Origin: Mogibacterium diversum_A
GTDB taxonomy: Bacteria > Bacillota > Clostridia > Peptostreptococcales > Anaerovoracaceae
NCBI RefSeq assembly: GCF_938028775.1
Contig: NZ_CALIZG010000004.1
Location: 1-32,122 of the forward strand
Length of the DNA stretch: 32,122 bases
Direction of reading: 5' to 3'
Both the position numbers and the translations under genes were made by a program. The stretch's first letter is position 1. The number at the start of each line of letters is the position of its first letter. The notes beneath the pieces are model-generated. The model saw only the letters and a program-made list of their open reading frames with translations, was not told where the DNA came from and did no database searches. Shown here piece after piece: positions 24,164-32,122 of this stretch.

Positions 24164-25780
24164 ATTTTTAACTGATGCGACTAGCTCTCTTGCAGCTTCA
24201 AGTGCATTGCTGCTGTTTGGAGCACCGCTTATTAATCTCGCAAGCATCTCAAGTTTGCCTGCCTCATCTAGGTGAGTGATAACCGTATGAGATTTACCTT
24301 CTGAAATCTCTTTATCAATCGAGAAGTTATCATCTCCAGAAGCGGCAATTTGAGGTAGGTGAGTAATACATAATATCTGTCTATGATTGGCAATCTCGCT
24401 AAGCTTATGACCTACTACAAGTGCGGTCTTACCGCTGATTCCAGTGTCGATTTCGTCGAAAATCATGGTCTCAACGCTGTCACTACTGCCGATGATGTGC
24501 TTGAAGGCTAGCATAATTCGAGAAATCTCGCCGCCAGAGGCAATCTTTGCCATCGGTCTCAGAGGTTCACCTGGGTTAGTAGATATTAGGAATTCAACAC
24601 CGTCATATCCCAAATCAGATATGTCATCCTGCCTTGTTATCTCAATCTTGAATTCGGAATTTGCAAAAGCAAGATCCTGAAGTTCCTTGACCATCTCTCT
24701 TTCTAGTGAAGCAGCATTGGCCTTTCTAATATTGCTGACTACTTCGGCTTGCGCTTCAAGTTCGCTATATCTCTTGTCGATAAGCTCGGTAAGTCTTTTC
24801 TTCTCATCGTCAAGATTATGAATTATGCCAAGCTTTCCATCGAGCTCTTCTTTGTATGCAATAATCTCTTCGATGCTCATATTGTATTTTCGCTTAGCAT
24901 CTTCAATTGCACTAAGCCTAGACGATACGAGGTCTATCTCGTCCTCTGAAAAGTTGATAGATTCACTTGTGTTCCTAAGGTTAGAAGAGATATCCTCAAG
25001 GCTATAGTATAGCTCTGAGAAGCTCTCTGATAGTTCACCTAGCTCTTCGCTGTATGATGCAATGCCCTGAAGCTGATTCATACAAGATCCAAGAACACTG
25101 AGTACCGAAGGATCATCAGTAAGCTTGCTATATGAACCGGCAACAGCTTCGTAGATTCGCTCGCTGTTGCGCATTAAGTCGAGCTGCTCTCTTAACTCAT
25201 CATCTTCGCCAGGCTGTAAATCAAGGTTGTCTATGTAGTCAAACTCGAACTGATAGAAATCTTGCTGTCTACGTGATTCTGACTCGCTTCGGAGTAGCTG
25301 ATCGTATTCACGTTTGACTTCATGATAGCGTTTATAAAGGTCACTAAGTTTAGCGAGCTCCAGTTCGATAGATCCGTGATTATAGCTATCGGTGATGAGT
25401 ATATGGTTTTCTGGATCGAGTACCTGCTGATTGTCGTACTGGCCGTGGATGTCAACAAATTCACTGCAAAACTCTCTTAGTTTTGCCAGAGAAACTATCT
25501 CGCCATTGAGCTTTGCAACACTTTTTCCTGACCTAAGAAGCTCTCGTGAGATAATAACATCTTCCTCTCCAATATGCCCGACAACTTGAATAAGGGCTTT
25601 ATCTGTGCCATTTCTTATCATAGAAATATCAGCACGGTCTCCGAGGGCTGTGCTGATGGCCTGCACTAGTACAGATTTACCAGATCCCGTCTCACCAGTG
25701 ATGATATTGAGAGAGGAACCAAGATCAAATGCCATATGTTCAATTGTCGCAAAATTAGTGATTTCAATACGATCGAGCAT
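24155..25780 (-). CDS. recN: DNA repair protein RecN
   Basis: RecN is an SMC-like ATPase acting early in double-strand break repair. The 541-residue product has Walker A GETGSGKS (29-36), the HGQYDNQQVL element (112-121), a long helical coiled-coil centre (about 140-370), ABC signature ASGGE (414-418), Walker B TMIFDEID (438-445) and H-loop His474. The N-terminus starts directly at LDRIEITNFATIEH, typical for the family. The ribosome site GAGGT lies seven bases before the ATG. It follows argR by 20 bases, the conserved Firmicutes pair. Its stop codon lies within a terminator stem. Confidence 0.96.
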   Translation of the reverse strand: MLDRIEITNFATIEHMAFDLGSSLNIITGETGSGKSVLVQAISTALGDRADISMIRNGTDKALIQVVGHIGEEDVIISRELLRSGKSVAKLNGEIVSLAKLREFCSEFVDIHGQYDNQQVLDPENHILITDSYNHGSIELELAKLSDLYKRYHEVKREYDQLLRSESESRRQQDFYQFEFDYIDNLDLQPGEDDELREQLDLMRNSERIYEAVAGSYSKLTDDPSVLSVLGSCMNQLQGIASYSEELGELSESFSELYYSLEDISSNLRNTSESINFSEDEIDLVSSRLSAIEDAKRKYNMSIEEIIAYKEELDGKLGIIHNLDDEKKRLTELIDKRYSELEAQAEVVSNIRKANAASLEREMVKELQDLAFANSEFKIEITRQDDISDLGYDGVEFLISTNPGEPLRPMAKIASGGEISRIMLAFKHIIGSSDSVETMIFDEIDTGISGKTALVVGHKLSEIANHRQILCITHLPQIAASGDDNFSIDKEISEGKSHTVITHLDEAGKLEMLARLISGAPNSSNALEAARELVASVKNKA

Positions 25781-25800
25781 TAAGATACCTCAATTTTAAT

Positions 25801-26259
25801 TTATTCTCTTAGGGCAATCATGTCTTCAAACACTTTGAGAATTGCTGCAACATATTCTTCATGTTCAGCAATAATAAGTAGAGTGTTATCTCCTGCAACT
25901 GAGCCCACAACGTGTTCGAGCTTCAGACAGTCGATGGCTTCAGCTGCGGCATTTCCACAGCCAGAAAGTGTCTTTACCACGATGAGATTTTGTGCCGAAG
26001 CATAGGAGACGATAGTCTCTCTAAAAATTTTGATAAACCTTTCAGAAATCGGCTGAATGTCGAACTTCCCTGATGTGTACTTATAGCGATCCTTATCAAT
26101 TGATACCTTAACGAGCTGTAGCTCTTTAATATCCCTAGAGATAGTCGCTTGAGTTACTTTGTAGCCTTCCTGCTCGAGTAGATCTTGTAGCTGATCTTGT
26201 GTCTCTACTACGTGCTTTTGGATTAGTTCTAATATCTTATTTTGTCTTGAGTAACGCAT
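25801..26259 (-). CDS. argR: Arginine repressor ArgR/AhrC
   Basis: ArgR is a hexameric regulator that senses L-arginine. The 152-residue product has the N-terminal winged helix with QATISRDIKEL (37-47) and the C-terminal oligomerisation/arginine domain with GSVAGDNTLLI (119-129). The usual GDD pair that contacts arginine is GDN here (Asp124, Asn125). The ATG at 26259 is preceded by GGGAGG with five-base spacing, so the 14-residue longer reading from 26301 is unlikely. It leads the argR-recN operon. No arginine genes lie in the window, so its targets, apart from possible autoregulation, are elsewhere. Confidence 0.95.
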   Translation of the reverse strand: MRYSRQNKILELIQKHVVETQDQLQDLLEQEGYKVTQATISRDIKELQLVKVSIDKDRYKYTSGKFDIQPISERFIKIFRETIVSYASAQNLIVVKTLSGCGNAAAEAIDCLKLEHVVGSVAGDNTLLIIAEHEEYVAAILKVFEDMIALRE

Positions 26260-26306
26260 CTGTCCTCCCAATGATAAAAAGGTTTTCTGTACACAACACA
26301 CAATAA

Positions 26307-26345
26307 ATTATAGCATAAATTTGCAAGTGAATGAATAAATACGAA
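26307..26345 (-). promoter_or_regulatory. argR promoter with possible ARG-box-like sequence
   Basis: On the minus strand, TATAAT (26312-26307) with extended -10 TGC follows a weak TTCATT (26335-26330) at 17 bases. The + strand sequence TGAATGAATAAATACG (26328-26343) overlaps the -35 and partly resembles an ARG box, but lacks the second symmetric half. Autoregulation is an inference. Confidence 0.4.
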
Positions 26346-26371
26346 ACATTAACACTCGTTGTCTTGATTAA

Positions 26372-26400
26372 TAGACAAAACAGCCTATTTTTGGTAAAAT
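26372..26400 (+). promoter_or_regulatory. Candidate ruv operon promoter
   Basis: TAGACA (26372-26377) lies 17 bases before TAAAAT (26395-26400), with extended -10 TGG. Initiation near 26407 would fall inside the ruvC Shine-Dalgarno site (26404-26412), so either the start is shifted or another promoter (for example TTGATT at 26364-26369) is used. Confidence 0.4.
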
Positions 26401-26414
26401 GTCGGAGGTGATTA

Positions 26415-26906
26415 ATGATGAGAATTATAGGAATAGACCCAGGTTACGCCATCATGGGATATGGCATTTTAGACTATAACGGCAACCGCTTTAAGACTGT
26501 CCATTACGGTTCAATTGAGACAAAGGCGGGGGTGCCGATGCCTGAGCGGTTAAAGTTGCTCTACGACGGGCTGACTGAAATAATTCAGGAGTACAAGCCA
26601 GACGAAGCGTCGATAGAGGAGCTTTTTTTTAATAGAAATGTTACGACGGCTATCGGCGTAGGAGAAGCACGAGGAATCGCTCTGCTCGCATGCGTTGAAG
26701 GTGGGCTTTCGGTGTCTGAATACACACCAATGCAGATTAAACAAGCTCTTGTAGGCTACGGAAAGGCGGAGAAGAAGCAAGTTCAGACAATGGTCAAAAC
26801 TATACTGAATCTAAAGGAAGTCCCTAAGCCTGACGATACAGCTGACGCAGTTGCTGCTGCTATCTGTCATGCACATTCGCGTAATTCCAGAGTGATTGGG
26901 AGATAA
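26415..26906 (+). CDS. ruvC: Holliday junction resolvase RuvC
   Basis: RuvC cuts Holliday junctions in partnership with RuvAB. The 163-residue product begins with MMRIIGIDPG. The four acidic catalytic residues are visible as Asp8, Glu68 (in SIEELFF), Asp141 and Asp144 (in DDTADAVA). The phenylalanine pair that follows the second acidic residue is also present. GGAGG (26404-26408) gives six-base spacing to ATG 26415; ATG 26418 is equally possible. It is the first gene of ruvC-ruvA-ruvB-queA-tgt, six bases before ruvA. Confidence 0.96.
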   Translation: MMRIIGIDPGYAIMGYGILDYNGNRFKTVHYGSIETKAGVPMPERLKLLYDGLTEIIQEYKPDEASIEELFFNRNVTTAIGVGEARGIALLACVEGGLSVSEYTPMQIKQALVGYGKAEKKQVQTMVKTILNLKEVPKPDDTADAVAAAICHAHSRNSRVIGR

Positions 26907-26912
26907 GAGATA

Positions 26913-27512
26913 ATGATAAGAAATATCAAAGGTGAATACCTTTATTATGACAAGGGATCAATGATTATCGAGACGAGTGGAGGAATCGGCTTTCGCATAT
27001 ACGTTGCGGATACTTCGCCACTACTTCTCCATCGAGAGGGTGATATCATAAATGTATTTACGTACATGCAGGTCAAGGAAGATGGCATGTCGCTTTATGG
27101 TTTCTCTAAGCTTGATTCTTTGAATCTGTTCGAACAGCTAATCACCGTAAAAGGTGTTGGCCCAAAGGCGGGTCTCGCGATTATGTCGACGGGGTCAGCT
27201 GATGAGATTAAATACAGTATCGCCAATAAAGATGCTACCGCAATTGCTAAGGCGCAGGGTGTAGGTAAGAAGACTGCAGAGCGTGTAATTCTTGAGCTAT
27301 GTGATAAGGTTGACGCGGTTCCTATGCCAGATATGGGAGGAACGACTCCAGTTTCTATTCCTGGGCTTGATAAAGCTAGGCAGGAAGCTGTTATGGCACT
27401 CACTACACTTGGTTATTCGAAAACTGAGGCTGAAGAGGCAATCGGTCACGTAACCGATGAAGGACTTGATGCGGAGACTTACATCAAGAAAGCTCTTAAG
27501 TATCTGCTATAG
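26913..27512 (+). CDS. ruvA: Holliday junction DNA-binding subunit RuvA
   Basis: RuvA binds four-way junctions and recruits the RuvB motor. The 199-residue product has an N-terminal OB fold (about 1-65, ending QVKEDGMSLYGF), a helix-hairpin-helix domain with TVKGVGPKAGLAIM and AKAQGVGKKTAERVILEL, a flexible linker rich in Pro/Gly (about 140-153), and a C-terminal helical domain (ARQEAVMALTTLGYSKTEAE) that contacts RuvB. It starts six bases after ruvC, with a weak GGGAGA ribosome site in the ruvC end, and lies 15 bases before ruvB. Confidence 0.96.
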   Translation: MIRNIKGEYLYYDKGSMIIETSGGIGFRIYVADTSPLLLHREGDIINVFTYMQVKEDGMSLYGFSKLDSLNLFEQLITVKGVGPKAGLAIMSTGSADEIKYSIANKDATAIAKAQGVGKKTAERVILELCDKVDAVPMPDMGGTTPVSIPGLDKARQEAVMALTTLGYSKTEAEEAIGHVTDEGLDAETYIKKALKYLL

Positions 27513-27527
27513 AAGAAGGATTGGGAA

Positions 27528-28535
27528 ATGCTAGATAACATCACATCGACTAAGGTTATACCGAATGAGATAAACGGGGAGTTCACGCTCAGACCACAGT
27601 ACCTAAGTGAGTACTGCGGTCAGTCAGTTGCGAAGGAGAACTTGTCTATATATATTGAAGCTGCTAAAAAGCGCGGTGAGTCACTAGACCACGTGCTTTT
27701 CTACGGACCTCCAGGTCTTGGAAAGACTACACTTGCAAATATTATTGCAAATGAACTTGGAGTAGACATCAAGATTACGTCAGGACCCGCAATCAGCAGG
27801 GCTGGCGACTTAGCCGCTATTCTTACGAATTTAAATGAGAATGACGTCCTCTTCATAGATGAGATTCACAGGCTAAATCGTTCAGTTGAAGAGGTTCTGT
27901 ATTCCGCTATGGAAGACTTTGCACTAGATATCATTATCGGAAAAGGACCTGCGGCTAGATCTCTTCGAATAGATATCGCAAAATTCACGTTAGTCGGAGC
28001 TACGACGAGGGCAGGAAGCCTTTCAGCACCATTAAGAGATAGATTTGGAATAATCACAAAATTCGAATTCTATACCCACGAGGAAATCAGGAATATTCTA
28101 CTTCGCTCTGCAAAGGTTCTCGGCATAGAGATAGACGATGAGTCCCTCGATGAATTAGCTAGCAGATCGAGAGGGACACCAAGAATCGGAAATAGACTGC
28201 TCAAGAGGGCTAGGGATTTTAGTGAAGTTATAAGCGATGGACAGCTTAATATCGAAGTGACACGTAAAGCACTAGAAGCACTCGGCGTGGATGAACTCGG
28301 ACTGGATAAGCTAGACAGGCAGATCCTCGAGACGATAATCAAGAGCTTTGGTGGTGGACCGGTTGGAATTGAAACTATTGCTAGTGCGATCGGCGAAGAG
28401 AGGGTGACACTCGAGGATGTCAATGAACCGTTCCTCATTCAGTCAGACCTCATGTACCGTACGCAGAAGGGACGTATGGTTACTAGGCTTGCATATGAAT
28501 ACCTAGGACTGATGTCCTATTACAAAGAAGATTAA
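27528..28535 (+). CDS. ruvB: Holliday junction branch migration ATPase RuvB
   Basis: RuvB is the AAA+ motor that drives branch migration with RuvA. The 335-residue product carries LRPQYLSEYCGQ (21-32), Walker A GPPGLGKT (60-67), Walker B DEIH (111-114), sensor 1 GATTRAG (157-163), an arginine-finger stretch APLRDRFG (167-174), a sensor 2 region with GTPRIGNRLLKRARDF, and a C-terminal winged helix (DKLDRQILETIIKSFGGGPV). The length is typical. It is followed by a 76-base gap with a GC-rich hairpin before queA. Confidence 0.97.
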   Translation: MLDNITSTKVIPNEINGEFTLRPQYLSEYCGQSVAKENLSIYIEAAKKRGESLDHVLFYGPPGLGKTTLANIIANELGVDIKITSGPAISRAGDLAAILTNLNENDVLFIDEIHRLNRSVEEVLYSAMEDFALDIIIGKGPAARSLRIDIAKFTLVGATTRAGSLSAPLRDRFGIITKFEFYTHEEIRNILLRSAKVLGIEIDDESLDELASRSRGTPRIGNRLLKRARDFSEVISDGQLNIEVTRKALEALGVDELGLDKLDRQILETIIKSFGGGPVGIETIASAIGEERVTLEDVNEPFLIQSDLMYRTQKGRMVTRLAYEYLGLMSYYKED

Positions 28536-28540
28536 TAAGG

Positions 28541-28580
28541 GGCGCGGCGGATATGTGCTATACGTATCCGTAATCGCGCC
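28541..28580 (+). promoter_or_regulatory. GC-rich hairpin between ruvB and queA
   Basis: GGCGCG (28541-28546) pairs with CGCGCC (28575-28580), and CGGATA (28548-28553) with TATCCG (28565-28570). No T run follows, so it is not an ordinary terminator. It may be an mRNA processing or stability element dividing the operon. Confidence 0.45.
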
Positions 28581-28611
28581 TCGCTGATTAGAACTGGAGA
28601 ATACAAAACAA

Positions 28612-29661
28612 ATGAGACTAGAAGATTTTGATTACGAGCTTCCGAGAGAGCTAATCGCCCAGACACCTTCGCTAAAGAGGGATGAGTGCAGGCTGATGGT
28701 GCTCGATAGAGCGGAGAATACGATAGAGCATAGACATTTCTACGATATTCTAGAGTACCTGCATGAAGGCGACTGTCTTGTCGTAAATGATTCGAGGGTA
28801 ATTCCTGCAAGACTATACGGAATCAAGGAGAGGACAGGTGCGCATATTGAGCTACTTCTCATAAAACGCCTAGATGGTGATAAGTGGGAGAGCCTGGTTA
28901 AGCCCGGAAAGAGACTTAAGGAAGGCGATACAGTGGTTCTAGATGAGAACAAGCTTTTTAAGGCGCACATCTTAGGTTTTAAAGATAAAGAAAACGGAAC
29001 ACGTATAATAGAGTTTGAATACGAAGGGATATTCATGGAGCGCCTCGAAGAAATCGGAAGTATGCCGCTTCCACCATACATCGAACGAGACGCAGGGAAT
29101 GACGATAAGGAGAGATATCAGACCGTATATAGCAAGGTGGATGGGTCTGTGGCTGCTCCGACGGCAGGTCTTCATTTTACAGATGAACTGCTTGAGAAGG
29201 TGAGGGAAAAAGGCGTTGAAATCGCATACGTAACACTTCATGTCGGTATCGGAACCTTTAGACCAGTCAAGGTGGACAACATCGAAGACCACAAGATGCA
29301 TTTTGAGGAATATACCATAGACCCTGAGACGGCAGATACTGTAAACCGAGCAATTAGAGAGGGCAGAAGGATTATATCGGTTGGTACGACATCGACGAGA
29401 ACCCTTGAAAGTGCGGCAAAGCAAGTTGATGGGCTGTGGCAGATTGAAAGTGGACATAGCAGCACGGGGATATTTATATATCCTGGATACAAGTACAAAG
29501 TCGTGGATGCGCTTATTACAAATTTCCATCTGCCTAAATCAACACTGATTATGCTAGTTTCGGCACTTTACGACAGAGAGCACATTCTCGAGGCTTATGA
29601 AGAGGCTGTGCGTAAGAGATACAAGTTCTTTAGCTACGGCGATGCGATGTTTATAAGGTAG
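28612..29661 (+). CDS. queA: S-adenosylmethionine:tRNA ribosyltransferase-isomerase QueA
   Basis: QueA adds the cyclopentene precursor ring from S-adenosylmethionine to preQ1 in tRNA, giving epoxyqueuosine. The 349-residue product starts with the family signature LEDFDYELPRELIAQTP and has CLVVNDSRVIPARLYG, VAAPTAGLHFT, YVTLHVGIGTFRPV and ISVGTTSTRTLES. CTGGAGA at 28594-28600 is the ribosome site, rather far (11 bases) from ATG 28612. It is next to tgt, which acts one step earlier in the same pathway, and follows ruvB in the conserved order. Confidence 0.96.
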   Translation: MRLEDFDYELPRELIAQTPSLKRDECRLMVLDRAENTIEHRHFYDILEYLHEGDCLVVNDSRVIPARLYGIKERTGAHIELLLIKRLDGDKWESLVKPGKRLKEGDTVVLDENKLFKAHILGFKDKENGTRIIEFEYEGIFMERLEEIGSMPLPPYIERDAGNDDKERYQTVYSKVDGSVAAPTAGLHFTDELLEKVREKGVEIAYVTLHVGIGTFRPVKVDNIEDHKMHFEEYTIDPETADTVNRAIREGRRIISVGTTSTRTLESAAKQVDGLWQIESGHSSTGIFIYPGYKYKVVDALITNFHLPKSTLIMLVSALYDREHILEAYEEAVRKRYKFFSYGDAMFIR

Positions 29662-29670
29662 GAGATTGAG

Positions 29671-30828
29671 ATGAAAGAATCACTTAGTTTTGAGCTAATT
29701 AAAAAAGACTCGCGCACAGGAGCAAGGCGAGGCAGGATTACGACGCCTCACGGCACCATTGAGACGCCGGTGTTCATGCCGGTTGGCACTCAGGCTACGG
29801 TAAAGGCGATGAAGCCTGAAGATGTTGAAAAGACAGGTGCGGAGATTATACTTGGAAATACTTATCATCTATACCTTAGACCTGGTGAGGATATCGTCCA
29901 TGAAGCTGGTGGATTACATAAGTTCATGAATTGGCATCGTCCTATCCTCACGGATAGTGGCGGTTTTCAGGTATTTTCACTTGGAAAATTCCGCAAGATA
30001 ACTGAAGAAGGCGCAAAATTCAAGTCATACATTGACGGATCATCACACATGATGACACCAGAGAGTTCGATTGAGGTGCAGATAGCCTTAGGCTCTGATA
30101 TCATGATGGCATTTGACGAGTGTGTTGCATATCCTGCTGAAAGGAAGTATGTCGCGAGATCGCTAGAACGCACCACAAGATGGCTTAGGCGCTGTGACGA
30201 TCACCACAGGAGACTAGAGGCTAAAGCCGCTATGGAAACAGGCTCTGATACTATGAAGCAGGCACTGTTTGGAATCATGCAGGGCGGAATGTTCAAGGAT
30301 CTTCGTGAGCTAAGTGCAAAGCAGATTACGGAGATTGATCTTCCTGGATACGCAATTGGAGGGCTGTCCGTCGGTGAGCCAAAGGATATCATGCTCGATG
30401 TACTTGATGATTGCGTTGACCTACTGCCTGAAGATAAGCCAAGATATCTTATGGGGGTAGGAACCCCCGATTACCTGTTCGAAAGTGTTGAGCGAGGAGT
30501 AGACATGTTCGACTGTGTACTACCAACAAGGCTAGCTAGGCATGGTATGGCGATGACGAGCAGGGGTAAGATTAATATCAAGAATGCTGCATTTGCAAGG
30601 GATTTCAGCACTTTGGATCCAGATTGCGACTGTTATTGCTGCAGAAATTATTCACGTGCATATTTAAGACATCTATTTAAGAATGATGAGATACTGTGCT
30701 CGATGCTGCTATCAGAACACAATATTTATTTCTTGGTAAACATGATGAAAAACATCAGAAAAGCAATTGAGGAGGATAGATTCCTAGAGTATAAGAGGGA
30801 ATTCTATAATAAATATGGAGAATTTTAA
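29671..30828 (+). CDS. tgt: tRNA-guanine transglycosylase Tgt
   Basis: Tgt exchanges guanine 34 for preQ1 in tRNAs with GUN anticodons. The 385-residue product has the general base Asp95 in LTDSGGFQ (93-100), the nucleophile Asp281 in MFDCVLPTR (279-287), substrate motif MQGGMF (203-208), and the zinc site Cys319, Cys321, Cys324 with His350. GGAGATTGAG just before ATG 29671 serves as ribosome site. It lies nine bases after queA. Instead of the frequent yajC, a methyltransferase gene follows and overlaps its end by 14 bases. Confidence 0.97.
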   Translation: MKESLSFELIKKDSRTGARRGRITTPHGTIETPVFMPVGTQATVKAMKPEDVEKTGAEIILGNTYHLYLRPGEDIVHEAGGLHKFMNWHRPILTDSGGFQVFSLGKFRKITEEGAKFKSYIDGSSHMMTPESSIEVQIALGSDIMMAFDECVAYPAERKYVARSLERTTRWLRRCDDHHRRLEAKAAMETGSDTMKQALFGIMQGGMFKDLRELSAKQITEIDLPGYAIGGLSVGEPKDIMLDVLDDCVDLLPEDKPRYLMGVGTPDYLFESVERGVDMFDCVLPTRLARHGMAMTSRGKINIKNAAFARDFSTLDPDCDCYCCRNYSRAYLRHLFKNDEILCSMLLSEHNIYFLVNMMKNIRKAIEEDRFLEYKREFYNKYGEF

Positions 30829-31993
30829 CATCTGTCCGATCTCCGAGCACTGCGGAGGATGTCTGTATCAGGGTGTTCCATATGAGGAGCAGCGCGCGGA
30901 GAAGGAAAATATAATCAGAGAGCAGCTGACGAGGCGCAAGGTTGATGATTCTGTATTCAGTGGTCTAGTTCCGGCTCTCTCGGAATACAGATATAGAAAT
31001 AAGATGGAGTATACGTTCGGTGACTTTGAAATCGGTGGTGAACTGACGCTTGGTATGCACAAGAAGAGACACTTCATGTCGATTGTGACGTGCGACGAAT
31101 GTCAGCTGGTTCCTATGGACTTCAACAGGGTGCTTCGTGCAACCCTTGATTTCTGTATAGAAAAAGGATATTCGTTCTATCATAAGAAATCGCACCAAGG
31201 TCTTCTTCGTAATCTCGTAGTTCGTCACGGAGTAAAGACTAATGAGCTGCTGGTCAACATAGTTACAAGCAGTGAAGATGGATTTGATGAACAGGCTTAT
31301 CTCGATATGCTACTGGAACTTAAGCTCGATAATAAGCTTATTGGCGTTATGCGCACGTTTAACGATAGCCTAGCAGACGCGGTAATCAACGAAGGAGTAA
31401 AAATTCTATATGGCCGTGATTACTATAATGAGGAAATTCTCGGGCTAAAGTTTAAGGTAAATGCCTTTTCATTCTTCCAGACTAATATCGAAGCGGTTGA
31501 AAGATTGTATAGCGAAGCACTTGCGCTAATTCCGGATCTTGATTCAAAAGTCGTATACGACCTGTACTGCGGAACTGGGACTATTTCTCAGCTTATGGCA
31601 TCTAAAGCCAAGAAGGTGTACGGAATTGAGATCGTGCAGGATTCAGTTGATGCGGCAATTGATAACGCCAAGATGAATAATATAGATAACTGTCATTTTA
31701 TCTGTGGCGATGTTAAAGCGAAGCTTGATGAGGTGACTGAGAAACCCGATATGATAGTTGTGGATCCACCACGAATGGGAATGCACGACAAAGTGGTGGA
31801 GATGCTGTCTAGCTACGGCATAGAACAGATTCTCTATATCTCTTGTAATCCTAATACCATGGCGATAAATTTGGAGAAGTTCTCGGAGCTGGGGTACGAG
31901 CCGGTGATTATCAAGGCGTATGATAATTTTGCTAAGACGAAGCATGCTGAGGCAGTTACCCTTTTAGTTAAGTCAGGTACTGACGCAAACTAA
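30815..31993 (+). CDS. 23S rRNA (uracil-5-)-methyltransferase, RlmCD/TrmA family
   Basis: The family makes 5-methyluridine in 23S rRNA with S-adenosylmethionine. In the 392-residue product, Cys7, Cys13 and Cys16 with Cys93 or Cys96 form the expected Fe-S cluster pattern (C-x5-C-x2-C). The SAM motif is DLYCGTG (249-255), followed by VDPPR (316-320) and the catalytic ISCNP with Cys344. FFQTNIEAVERLY is the usual FxQ motif. There is no separate TRAM domain at the N-terminus. Whether it is RlmC-, RlmD- or RlmCD-like in site choice cannot be read. The ATG overlaps tgt by 14 bases without a good ribosome site, so translation is probably coupled. Confidence 0.88.
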   Translation: MENFNICPISEHCGGCLYQGVPYEEQRAEKENIIREQLTRRKVDDSVFSGLVPALSEYRYRNKMEYTFGDFEIGGELTLGMHKKRHFMSIVTCDECQLVPMDFNRVLRATLDFCIEKGYSFYHKKSHQGLLRNLVVRHGVKTNELLVNIVTSSEDGFDEQAYLDMLLELKLDNKLIGVMRTFNDSLADAVINEGVKILYGRDYYNEEILGLKFKVNAFSFFQTNIEAVERLYSEALALIPDLDSKVVYDLYCGTGTISQLMASKAKKVYGIEIVQDSVDAAIDNAKMNNIDNCHFICGDVKAKLDEVTEKPDMIVVDPPRMGMHDKVVEMLSSYGIEQILYISCNPNTMAINLEKFSELGYEPVIIKAYDNFAKTKHAEAVTLLVKSGTDAN

Positions 31994-32122
31994 AAGCTGG
32001 TACTGCCCACGCGACAGCTGTCCAAGAGCAAGGAGCGTGGCGACTTTGCGATTGGAGACAGCGAACCGCTGAAGCCGTAACACTACTCACAAGAACTGAT
32101 AGTTATTGTGAGTAGATGTACG
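31994..32122. other. GC-rich structured segment at window end, unassigned
   Basis: By count, 47 of the 80 bases in 32001-32080 are G or C, above the AT-rich gaps elsewhere. CCACGC (32007-32012) can pair with GCGTGG (32035-32040), CAGCG (32059-32063) with CGCTG (32067-32071), and CTACTCACAA (32083-32092) with TTGTGAGTAG (32106-32115). The frame of the preceding gene stays open past its TAA until a TAA at 32078-32080. It may be a structured RNA, an eroded coding end, or the edge of a mobile element. I do not recognise it. Confidence 0.4.

Noticed and set aside
31976..32008. Direct repeat GGTACTG flanking the end of the methyltransferase gene
   Set aside because: Seven bases only; too short to support an element border.

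Overview
The window reads as a chromosomal segment of a low-GC Gram-positive anaerobe of the class Clostridia. The evidence is family content: a Gram-positive Tad/Flp pilus locus without a secretin, a DUF3793-DUF2325 pair, a K+-dependent membrane pyrophosphatase, DUF975, the argR-recN pair, and a ruvCAB-queA-tgt operon. A narrower placement (possibly the Eubacterium nodatum/Mogibacterium group) is only a guess.

Layout. (1) 1-204: end of a tRNA array, tRNA-Glu (its first two bases lie outside the window) and tRNA-Leu(TAG), closed by a terminator. (2) 206-7818: a very AT-rich Tad locus on the + strand: tadZ-like, tadA, tadB, tadC, a 53-codon Flp pilin (4683-4844), a TadE-like protein, a DUF5702-like protein, a second TadE-like protein carrying two Cys/His modules, and a DUF6382-like protein. 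No prepilin peptidase, CpaB/RcpC or secretin is present. (3) 7819-8964: an intergenic region with a promoter-terminator element, then DUF3793 and DUF2325 proteins. (4) 9108-15305: secG, hppA and pheST, each unit with its own promoter and/or terminator. (5) 15406-16974: thiN (-) and a DUF975 membrane protein (+), transcribed divergently. (6) 17033-20481: a class A penicillin-binding protein (-). (7) 20552-24163: comEC-holA (+). (8) 24155-26335: argR-recN (-). (9) 26372-31993: ruvC-ruvA-ruvB-queA-tgt-rlmCD-like operon (+). (10) 31994-32122: a GC-rich, structured tail that I cannot assign.

How the parts work together. The Tad genes would build a cytoplasmic-membrane ATPase machine that assembles Flp pilin. 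ComEC is the DNA-uptake channel, and Tad pili are known to support transformation in Micrococcus luteus. The most interesting signal I found is a promoter-like motif that recurs, with identical internal spacing, upstream of both the Tad operon (321-353) and comEC (20552-20584). It suggests, without proving, that pilus and DNA uptake are co-regulated. Most of the rest is housekeeping. I found no CRISPR array, insertion sequence, integrase or clear new defence system.

Limits. Everything was read by eye. Family names rest on remembered motifs, and promoter, hairpin and operator calls are pattern matches without computed scores.
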